From Anaerolineales bacterium (GTDB taxonomy: Bacteria; Chloroflexota; Anaerolineae; Anaerolineales; Villigracilaceae), in assembly GCA_016789485.1 (NCBI GenBank), contig JAEURE010000139.1, positions 1 through 7,053 of the forward strand: DNA of 7,053 bases. Direction: 5' to 3'. The notes beneath the pieces are model-generated. The model was not told where the DNA came from. It saw nothing but the letters and a program-made list of their open reading frames with translations, and did not search any database. Shown here in pieces: positions 1 through 5,424 of this stretch. The number at the start of each line of letters is the position of its first letter. The stretch's first letter is position 1. The translations under genes were made by a program, and so were the position numbers.

Positions 1-87
1 TTTTCGGTCTTCACAGCGGAACAGATCGCAGGCTACACAGCGATCGGGTTATTCTTAATAGGCTTGGTCACAACACTTTTGAGATAG
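1..87 (+). CDS. C-terminal end of a membrane protein (5' end outside window)
   Basis: Frame 1 is open from the first base and ends at TAG (85-87), giving 28 residues. They begin FSVFTAEQIAGY and continue as a hydrophobic stretch (AIGLFLIGLVTTLL) ending in Arg. This reads as a final transmembrane helix followed at once by the stop, as in many multi-pass carriers and other integral membrane proteins. The fragment is too short to name a family; a drug/metabolite-type transporter is one possibility but is not supported beyond the hydrophobic end. The stop lies 3 bp from the stop of the convergent ttuA gene, and no terminator hairpin is visible between them, so the two transcripts probably overlap. 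Confidence rests on the tight packing and protein-like composition. Confidence 0.55.
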   Translation, partial: FSVFTAEQIAGYTAIGLFLIGLVTTLLR

Positions 88-90
88 ACT

Positions 91-1026
91 TTATTCCATT
101 TCCACATTCGCTCTTTCGATCATTCTGCAAAATGAGCAAAAATCAGGCGTGGAAGTGGGCTGCCCGCACTTTGGACAGGCATGCAATACGCCCTGTTGAA
201 CGTTCTTCTCGATGAACAATTCCCCGCTTTTCCTTGCTTCCAAAAATCTTAAGTAAAAAGTCAGCTTTGCGCCCGGACGGGTCGTCTCCAGTTGATTAAG
301 AGTTTCTTTATAAAAAATGGACTGCGACCCCTCCGCAAACGGGCATTCTTCATAAATGTATTCAATGCCGCTCAACAAAGCATAGGCGGTCATCTCGCGT
401 TCGTAGAATCTGCACAATGGCTTGACCTTGCGCGCCAGCCCGCTGGTTTCCGGGAGTACAGGTCCCTGACGCAGGAGGTATTCACTAGCCCAGCTCAAGG
501 TGTTGCCAAAAAGGACAGCCGCTTCATCGTCAAGGTTATGCCCTGTCGCGAGCACATCATATCCAAGGTCCCGGGCGATGCGGTTCATTTCATGACGCTT
601 GGCAAGTCCGCAGACGGCACACGGCTTTCCATATCCACGGTGACTGGATTCCGCCAGCATGGGGATGGATTGTCCATATTCCTTTTCGATATCCACGACA
701 TATAATTTCAGGTTGCGTTCGTTTGCGAACTTCTCAGTCAGGCGCTGCGACTCGTGCGAATAATCAATACCGCCGTCAATGCCGAGGCCAAGATACAATC
801 CATCCGCCTGATAACCAAGACGTACGAGAATATCCCACAGCGAAAGGGAATCCTTGCCGCCTGAAACCGCCACAAGAATTTTTTCCTCACGCGTGAACAT
901 CTTGTATTTTTCTATAAAGCGTTCCGTCTGCTCGGGAATCCATTCAAGGTAATGCTCCTTGCATAAAGCCAGTTTGTGCTGGCGCATGTGAACGGAAGCC
1001 TTGCTTTCGCATTTACGACATTTCAT
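91..1026 (-). CDS. ttuA: TtuA-type tRNA 2-thiouridine synthetase (PP-loop ATPase)
   Basis: This 311-residue protein belongs to the TtcA/TtuA/Ncs6 family of tRNA thiolation enzymes, which adenylate a uridine and replace its 2-oxygen with sulfur; TtuA does this at U54 in the T loop, making 5-methyl-2-thiouridine. All expected landmarks are visible: an N-terminal zinc site (C3, C6, C22, H25), the ATP-binding PP-loop SGGKDS at 55-60, a CxxC pair (C136, C139) plus C228 placed to hold the [4Fe-4S] cluster, the LATGHNLDDEA motif at 159-169, and a C-terminal zinc site (C284, C287, C297, C300). The two zinc fingers and the adjacent sulfur-carrier gene favour TtuA over TtcA, which lacks the fingers. 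The ATG (1026-1024) overlaps the stop of the upstream carrier gene as ATGA, so translation is probably coupled. An Ncs6-like role at position 34 of tRNA cannot be excluded from sequence alone. Confidence 0.9.
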   Translation of the reverse strand: MKCRKCESKASVHMRQHKLALCKEHYLEWIPEQTERFIEKYKMFTREEKILVAVSGGKDSLSLWDILVRLGYQADGLYLGLGIDGGIDYSHESQRLTEKFANERNLKLYVVDIEKEYGQSIPMLAESSHRGYGKPCAVCGLAKRHEMNRIARDLGYDVLATGHNLDDEAAVLFGNTLSWASEYLLRQGPVLPETSGLARKVKPLCRFYEREMTAYALLSGIEYIYEECPFAEGSQSIFYKETLNQLETTRPGAKLTFYLRFLEARKSGELFIEKNVQQGVLHACPKCGQPTSTPDFCSFCRMIERANVEME

Positions 1027-1223
1027 TTTGAGCCGCCTGAAATCACCGCGATCAGCTTGACCACATCCCCATTTCTCAGCACCTCATCATCCGTGATCAT
1101 TTCTCCATTGCGTGTTGCGATCACGGACTCGGGCACGATATTGTTTTTCTTTAAGGCATCCAGCAGGGTCATACCCGGCTTTACCTCGTATTCCTTGTCA
1201 CGTAAAATCAATTTCGCAGGCAT
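1023..1223 (-). CDS. ttuB: Ubiquitin-like sulfur carrier protein (TtuB/MoaD/ThiS type)
   Basis: This 66-residue beta-grasp protein has the pattern of the MoaD/ThiS/Urm1 group: an early strand (KLILRDKEYEV), the helix segment TLLDALKKNNI, the strand VIATRNGEMI, then LRNGDVVKLIAVISGG. In TtuB the C-terminal glycine is thiocarboxylated and delivers sulfur to TtuA for tRNA thiolation. The gene directly precedes ttuA with an ATGA overlap, which is the reason for choosing TtuB over MoaD or ThiS. The start ATG (1223-1221) has a GGAG ribosome site at 1231-1228, four bases upstream. One oddity: the diglycine (G63-G64) is not terminal but is followed by Ser65-Lys66, so the carrier as encoded could not be activated without removal of two residues. 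The E1-like activating enzyme is not in the window. Confidence 0.83.
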   Translation of the reverse strand: MPAKLILRDKEYEVKPGMTLLDALKKNNIVPESVIATRNGEMITDDEVLRNGDVVKLIAVISGGSK

Positions 1224-1245
1224 ATTTCTCCGTTAAGATTTTTTC

Positions 1246-1254
1246 ATTCTACCA
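1246..1254 (-). promoter_or_regulatory. Probable extended -10 promoter of the ttuB-ttuA operon
   Basis: On the minus strand the sequence TGGTAGAAT fits an extended -10 element (TGn followed by a hexamer matching TATAAT at five of six positions). A start site about seven bases downstream would give a leader of roughly 16 bases holding the GGAG ribosome site. There is no good -35 hexamer at 17 bp, which is tolerated with an extended -10. The place where its -35 would sit overlaps the -35 of the divergent glycosyltransferase promoter, so the two could interfere. Confidence 0.4.
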
Positions 1255-1269
1255 TGCCCAATCCCCCAC

Positions 1270-1298
1270 TTGACATTCATCCAAGCTTGTCTTAGCAT
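1270..1298 (+). promoter_or_regulatory. Probable sigma-70 promoter of the glycosyltransferase gene
   Basis: A perfect TTGACA (1270-1275) is followed after 17 bp by TAGCAT (1293-1298), which matches TATAAT at four of six positions. The predicted transcription start falls about seven bases later, at or within a base or two of the ATG at 1305. No Shine-Dalgarno sequence precedes that ATG, so the transcript is probably leaderless. Confidence 0.5.
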
Positions 1299-1304
1299 AT
1301 TGAT

Positions 1305-2507
1305 ATGCGAATAGGGATGATGGTTGACAGCTACAAACCGTATATCAGCGGCATTACCAATTATGTCGAGATTAACAAGCGTTATCTCGAACTGTCCGGG
1401 CACGATGTCTTCGTCTTTACCTTTGGCGATACTGATATAAAGGATGGCGAACCACGCGTTGTACGCAGCAAGGGTGTACCGCTGGCAGATTCTGGGTTTT
1501 ATCTATCCATGCGCTATTCACGCGCCGCGAAAAAATTATTGCAAACCATGGATATTGTGCATGTGCATCATCCGTTTTTAAGCGGACGCCTTGCCCTAAG
1601 GTATTGCCGCCCGTTGCAGATTCCCGTCATCTACACGAATCACACCCGCTACGATCTGTACGCGCAAGCCTACCTGCCAATGATGCCTGATGAAGTAAGC
1701 CAAGGTCTCTTGCAGGCATACATGCCCAGTTTCTGCAAAGCCATGGACCTTGTCATTACTCCCTCGGCTGGTATGGAAAAAATCCTGCGCCAATTGAATG
1801 TGGATAGCCCCATTGAAGTTGTGCCAAACGGCGTGGACCTGAAAAAATTTCATTCCGCCAAACCGCTTTCACGTGCAGAATTTGGCTACAAGGATGATGA
1901 CATTCTGCTCGTTTACGCGGGCCGCATAGCGCTTGAAAAAAACCTTCCCTTTTTATTGGAGTCTTTCAAGGGAATTTCCCAGGCAATACCAAATGTATAT
2001 CTTCTGATAATAGGAAGCGGCGTACAGCAATATGATGAAGAGATACGCTCGCTTGTGAACGAATTACAGATAGAGCAGCGCGTTCGATTCACAGGTCGCA
2101 TTACATACGACAAACTGCCTGCCTATCTTGCAATGTGCAATATTTTTGTCACCGCTTCCGTTACCGAAGTCCACCCGCTTTCCGTCATCGAAGGCATGGG
2201 CGCGGGGCTTCCCATTATGGGTATTGAATCAGTAGGCGTTGGGGATACAGTGCAAGACGGGGTGACGGGTTTCCTTGCGACTCATGACCAGCCTGCATTT
2301 ACAGCCAAACTCACCCGCCTCTGTCTTGACCTGAACCTGCGCATGCAAATGAGCGACTCAGCACGAAAGGCATCCTCTGCCTACGCCATCGAACATACTA
2401 CTGCTGTCATGCTCAAGCATTATGAAAAGCTGGTCGCAGACTCGCGGCCGCGTAAAAGCAGTTGGCGCACCCGCCTGCGCGGATTCGTAGAACAATTCAA
2501 TTCATGA
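1305..2507 (+). CDS. GT4-family glycosyltransferase, diacylglycerol glucosyltransferase-like
   Basis: This 400-residue retaining GT-B glycosyltransferase should transfer a sugar from a nucleotide donor, probably onto a membrane lipid at the inner face of the cytoplasmic membrane. The N-terminal strand and glycine-rich loop (MRIGMMVDSYKPYISGI) are typical of GT4 and fix the start at 1305. HVHHP (86-90) and TNHTRYDLY (111-119) resemble the acceptor side of 1,2-diacylglycerol 3-glucosyltransferases. The donor domain shows VPNGVD (173-178), GRIALEKNL (207-215) with its donor-phosphate-binding Arg and Lys, and the EX7E motif (E288, E296) that holds the nucleotide sugar. There is no signal peptide or membrane helix, but the C-terminal 20 residues are basic and could bind membrane peripherally. 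It overlaps yraN as ATGA and so is probably co-transcribed with it. Family assignment is secure; the lipid acceptor is an inference from motif likeness. Confidence 0.88.
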   Translation: MRIGMMVDSYKPYISGITNYVEINKRYLELSGHDVFVFTFGDTDIKDGEPRVVRSKGVPLADSGFYLSMRYSRAAKKLLQTMDIVHVHHPFLSGRLALRYCRPLQIPVIYTNHTRYDLYAQAYLPMMPDEVSQGLLQAYMPSFCKAMDLVITPSAGMEKILRQLNVDSPIEVVPNGVDLKKFHSAKPLSRAEFGYKDDDILLVYAGRIALEKNLPFLLESFKGISQAIPNVYLLIIGSGVQQYDEEIRSLVNELQIEQRVRFTGRITYDKLPAYLAMCNIFVTASVTEVHPLSVIEGMGAGLPIMGIESVGVGDTVQDGVTGFLATHDQPAFTAKLTRLCLDLNLRMQMSDSARKASSAYAIEHTTAVMLKHYEKLVADSRPRKSSWRTRLRGFVEQFNS

Positions 2508-2857
2508 CCAGGCATAATCAGCGAGTGGGTGCCTGGGGTGAAGAATCAGCCGGCAGGTACGTAGAGAAGCGCGGACTTAAAATCGTCGCCAGAAACATCC
2601 GCACCCCATATGGTGAAATTGACATCATCGCGCAACAAGGCGATGTCACGATCTTCATTGAAGTGAAGACTCTTACATCCAGCACAAATTTCTTTCCTGA
2701 ACATAACGTCACCGCTCGCAAGCGCGAACATATGCAAAATGCCGCACAACATTACGCTGCCGAGCATGAAATTGAACACTGGCAAATAGACGTAATTGCA
2801 GTTGAAGGCAAACCAGGATCCGAGCCGATCATCACCCATTTTGAAAACGCCCTGTAA
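2504..2857 (+). CDS. yraN: YraN family protein (UPF0102, restriction-endonuclease-like fold)
   Basis: This 117-residue protein matches the widespread YraN/UPF0102 family, whose fold resembles Holliday-junction resolvases and PD-(D/E)xK nucleases but whose cellular role is not settled. The family hallmarks are present: an N-terminal GAWGEESAGRYVEKRGLKIVARN segment split here as G9-E13 and G24-N31, then TPYGEIDIIA (34-43) and FIEVKT (51-56). The nuclease-like acidic and basic residues are E13, D40, E53 and K55. The family's usual length is about 110-130 residues. I chose the ATG at 2504, which overlaps the glycosyltransferase stop (ATGA); an in-frame TTG at 2462 would add 14 residues lying inside the upstream gene with no family support. 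Its 3' end carries the promoter of the next gene. Confidence 0.9.
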   Translation: MTRHNQRVGAWGEESAGRYVEKRGLKIVARNIRTPYGEIDIIAQQGDVTIFIEVKTLTSSTNFFPEHNVTARKREHMQNAAQHYAAEHEIEHWQIDVIAVEGKPGSEPIITHFENAL

Positions 2858-2869
2858 ATCTTGTATAAT
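2841..2869 (+). promoter_or_regulatory. Sigma-70-type promoter for the GH25 protein gene
   Basis: TTGAAA (2841-2846) and a perfect TATAAT (2864-2869) are spaced by exactly 17 bp. The -35 lies within the last codons of yraN and the -10 just after its stop. A start site near 2876 would give a leader of about 58 bases. This is among the two best promoter matches in the window and allows the large downstream gene to be expressed independently of the glycosyltransferase/yraN pair. Confidence 0.65.
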
Positions 2870-2921
2870 TTTACAGACCAACTAACAACCCCGCAGAATC
2901 AAAAGGAAAGCGCGAGGCAAT

Positions 2922-2927
2922 AAGGAG
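2922..2927 (+). promoter_or_regulatory. Ribosome binding site fixing the start of the GH25 protein
   Basis: AAGGAG lies six bases before the ATG at 2934. It matters because the frame is closed by TAA at 2883-2885 and contains no start codon between there and 2934, so the protein cannot begin earlier and cannot gain an N-terminal signal peptide. Confidence 0.8.
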
Positions 2928-2933
2928 AATATT

Positions 2934-5369
2934 ATGGCAAACGTTATCGGACCCGATGTTAGTTTTTACCAGGATGACCCCCAAACCCCGCAGGGCATAG
3001 ATTTCATCAAAATGCGCCAAGCTGGCGCAGGATATGTCATCATCCGTGCAGGTCAAAACTTGTGGAGCGATCGAGATTTCAAAGCCAATTGGCGCGAATC
3101 AAAACTGGCAGGCATGCCACGCGGTTCGTACTGGTTCTACGATAGCCGTGTAGACCCCAAAAAGCAGGCTGAATTATGGGTATCGCAATTTGACGGCGAT
3201 TTCGGTGAATTACCGTTGTGGTGTGATTTTGAAGATAATTACGGGGGCGCTTTCAAAGGTTGGAAACATTGGTACACCTTTATCGAACGTCTGAAAGCTC
3301 TAACGCCAAACAAAGAGATAGGGGTCTACACGGCCTATTATTACTGGCTTGAAAACATGGCAGGGGTACCGACTGCCAGTGTAAATTACTTCAAACAATA
3401 CCCGCTATGGATTGCAAACTATGGAACAACAAAACCCCTCGTTCCGAAGCCTTGGACCGCAGACGAATGGACTTTATGGCAGTTTACCGACAACGGCAAT
3501 GGCGCTTTGTACGGCGTAGAAAGCGGCAATATTGACTTGAACTATTTCAACGGTGATGCTGCTGCGCTAAAGCAAAGGTTTAATCTAAGCGACAGTCCGA
3601 TCCCGGATCCCGATCCTGTGCCAACCAGCAAAAGATTTCGCGTCACTGTGCCTTCCTTGAAGGTGCGTGAAAGTGCAAGCCTGGTTGCAACACAAATTGG
3701 CAGCATCCTGCTCAACGAGATCGTTGAAGAGATTGGTGCAAACTCGGATCGCACTTGGTTAAAAATCCGTAAATTGGATGACAGCTTAACAGGCTGGAGT
3801 TTTGCCGCCTATCTCCAGAGAGTAAGCGGGCCCGCCCCAGACCCAACACCTGATCCTGATCCCACACCTGACCCCACTCCAACCGCTGACTGGCACCGCG
3901 TTACCACAGGCTCTTTGCGGGTACGCAGCGGCCCGGGAACAACATTTGAACAGATCGGCAGCATCTTCTTCAATGAAGTCGTTCGGGAAATCGGGGCAAA
4001 CGCTGACCGCAGTTGGCTCAATATCCGCAAAGCAGATGGCAGCATCACTGGTTGGTGTTCCAGTGACTTTCTTGTAAAGACAGACGCTCCCGCACCGGAC
4101 CCCATACCTGATCCACCACCTGATGAAGAAGATACAAATTGGTATCGCGTCACTACTGCTTCACTCAAAGTCCGCGAAGGGCCCGGATTGACGTTTGACT
4201 CGCTGGGGCTTGTCTATTTGGGCGAGCTTGTTGAAAGGATTGGCGCCACTGCTGACGGCGCATGGCTGAATATTCGCAACACGTCCGGCATTCTAACTGG
4301 ATGGGTGGCAAGCGAGTATTTGATCAGCGTGCATTCTCCCGTACCGGAGGAACCGCCGACGACGACTCCAGTCCCAGACCACAGTGATAAAAACTGGTAC
4401 AGCGTCAATACAGCAACTCTCAATATTCGCGAAGCTCCGGGAACAACCACTAAAATTCTGGGCACTGTTCTGAAAAACGATACCATCCCTGCATTGGATG
4501 ATACAAGCAACCCAAGCTGGGTGCAGATCCAACGGCTCGATGGTGTGATCGGTTGGTGTTCAAAAAGCTATCTCGTTGCATTAGGGAAGGGAAGACCTAC
4601 GTCAATCCGCCAGAGCCTCTTCCCCGGCGTCACCTACATACGCAAGGATTTAACAACTCCGCGTGCCAATGTGGTGCACATTATGGCCATTGACCTGCAA
4701 ACCGCCAAGCTGGAATTCCTTGTAACGCCTTCGCCAAATACGAGCAATGTCCTTTGTTCGCGTGTCACCTCCAAGTTCCTGGAAGAATTCAAACTGCAGG
4801 TTGCCATCAACGGCGGCTATTACAGTTATGTGGATGATACCGTTAACCCAAACACCTATTGCCCGAATGGCGGCATCCCCGTCCGAGTGACCGACTACGC
4901 TGCATCTCGCGGAAAAGTGTATTCACCGCAAAAGACGGCCCAGCCGATTATTTATATTGGGGCGCGTAATCAAGTAAACATCAACAAGGTAGATGGAACC
5001 ATCTTCAACGCCATTTCCGGTGACCGCGTAGTGGTGGAAAAGGGTTTGGTGGTAAAAAATCTGGCTGCCAATGCCCCCAATCCACGCACCGCGGTTGGGA
5101 TAAGCAAAAACGCCCGCTGGCTTACTTTAATGGTTGTGGATGGTCGGCAGGCTGGTTACAGCGAAGGTGTCACATTCCCTGAGTTAGCGGAATTGCTCAT
5201 CTCCTACGGTGTGTACACCGGTGTGAACATGGACGGCGGCGGATCATCTACAATGGTCATTAAAGGATTCGATGGCAAAGCCCGCGTGGTGAATTCCCCG
5301 ATTGACATGGCAAAACCTGGCAGGGAAAGAGCGGTGGCAAATCACCTGGGGTTACTGGTCAGGCCTTAA
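2934..5369 (+). CDS. Modular wall hydrolase: GH25 muramidase, four SH3b, phosphodiester glycosidase
   Basis: This 811-residue protein joins two catalytic domains. Residues about 5-215 are a GH25 (Chalaropsis-type lysozyme) domain, which cleaves N-acetylmuramyl-beta-1,4-GlcNAc bonds in peptidoglycan; the acidic residues expected in its active cleft are visible as D8 (GPDVSFYQ), D98 and E100 (CDFED) and D201 (GNIDLNYFNG). Four SH3b modules follow at about 234-296, 319-382, 402-465 and 487-549, each with a (K/R/N)VR-type or NIR strand, a central Trp (W275, W361, W444, W529) and a GW near its end; such modules usually bind cell-wall peptides. Pro/Asp-rich linkers separate them. Residues about 560-811 are a NAGPA (phosphodiester glycosidase, formerly DUF2233) domain with AINGGYY (624-630), PRTAVG (717-722) and the signature NMDGGGSST (765-773), ending in VANHLGL. 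No signal peptide or membrane anchor is seen, which is odd for a wall-acting enzyme. It is transcribed alone, between its own promoter and a strong terminator. Domain calls are firm; the substrate of the NAGPA part (sugar-phosphate polymer, capsule or glycolipid) is unknown. Confidence 0.9.
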   Translation: MANVIGPDVSFYQDDPQTPQGIDFIKMRQAGAGYVIIRAGQNLWSDRDFKANWRESKLAGMPRGSYWFYDSRVDPKKQAELWVSQFDGDFGELPLWCDFEDNYGGAFKGWKHWYTFIERLKALTPNKEIGVYTAYYYWLENMAGVPTASVNYFKQYPLWIANYGTTKPLVPKPWTADEWTLWQFTDNGNGALYGVESGNIDLNYFNGDAAALKQRFNLSDSPIPDPDPVPTSKRFRVTVPSLKVRESASLVATQIGSILLNEIVEEIGANSDRTWLKIRKLDDSLTGWSFAAYLQRVSGPAPDPTPDPDPTPDPTPTADWHRVTTGSLRVRSGPGTTFEQIGSIFFNEVVREIGANADRSWLNIRKADGSITGWCSSDFLVKTDAPAPDPIPDPPPDEEDTNWYRVTTASLKVREGPGLTFDSLGLVYLGELVERIGATADGAWLNIRNTSGILTGWVASEYLISVHSPVPEEPPTTTPVPDHSDKNWYSVNTATLNIREAPGTTTKILGTVLKNDTIPALDDTSNPSWVQIQRLDGVIGWCSKSYLVALGKGRPTSIRQSLFPGVTYIRKDLTTPRANVVHIMAIDLQTAKLEFLVTPSPNTSNVLCSRVTSKFLEEFKLQVAINGGYYSYVDDTVNPNTYCPNGGIPVRVTDYAASRGKVYSPQKTAQPIIYIGARNQVNINKVDGTIFNAISGDRVVVEKGLVVKNLAANAPNPRTAVGISKNARWLTLMVVDGRQAGYSEGVTFPELAELLISYGVYTGVNMDGGGSSTMVIKGFDGKARVVNSPIDMAKPGRERAVANHLGLLVRP
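3633..4580 (+). repeat. Four tandem SH3b-coding modules within the GH25 protein
   Basis: Units at 3633-3821, 3888-4079, 4137-4328 and 4392-4580 encode similar modules of about 63 residues. Units 1-3 share the framework V(T/P)-(S)L(K/R)VR, then an IGA segment, then WL(K/N)IR and TGW. Unit 4 is the most divergent: it lacks the IGA segment and has PSWVQIQ in place of the usual WLNIR. Units 2 and 3 are the closest pair by eye. The similarity is at protein level, with DNA only partly conserved, which indicates old internal duplication rather than a recent expansion. Confidence 0.8.
3828..3884 (+). repeat. Pro/Asp-rich linker repeat between SH3b 1 and SH3b 2
   Basis: The protein has alternating DP, TP and PDP units here (residues 299-317), encoded by short imperfect DNA repeats of the type CCTGATCC/CCTGACCC. 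Shorter Pro-rich linkers of the same style lie at residues 222-231, 385-398 and 468-482. Such linkers keep adjacent extracellular domains apart and extended. Confidence 0.7.
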
Positions 5370-5386
5370 CCTGCAAACGAAATTAC

Positions 5387-5422
5387 AAAAAGACGGTTCA
5401 GCAAAAACTGAACCGTCTTTTT
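5387..5422. terminator. Bidirectional intrinsic terminator between convergent genes
   Basis: A perfect 10-bp stem, GACGGTTCAG (5392-5401) with CTGAACCGTC (5408-5417), encloses the loop CAAAAA. Five A's precede it and five T's follow it, so the RNA from either strand ends in a U run. It lies 17 bp after the stop of the GH25 protein gene and 2 bp beyond the stop of the HAAS/Sensor gene on the other strand, so it can serve both. Confidence 0.92.
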
Positions 5423-5424
5423 GT

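Noticed and set aside
292..705. Open frame of 137 codons on the plus strand inside ttuA
   Set aside because: It lies wholly antisense to a gene with intact catalytic motifs and has no recognisable family features or ribosome site.
2462..2503. Earlier TTG start for yraN
   Set aside because: It would add 14 residues inside the glycosyltransferase gene; the ATG at 2504 gives the usual family length and an ATGA coupling.
2546..2881. Open frame of 111 codons on the minus strand across yraN
   Set aside because: It is the shadow of yraN, with Cys- and Phe-rich composition and no family pattern.
3809..4168. Minus-strand frame with Gly/Ser-rich repeats, protein-like at first sight
   Set aside because: The GSGVGSG pattern is simply the complement of the Pro/Asp linker codons of the GH25 protein.
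2934..5369. Prophage remnant around the GH25 protein
   Set aside because: GH25 with SH3b can be phage lysin-like, but no integrase, holin, tail or attachment repeats are present and the neighbours are housekeeping genes.
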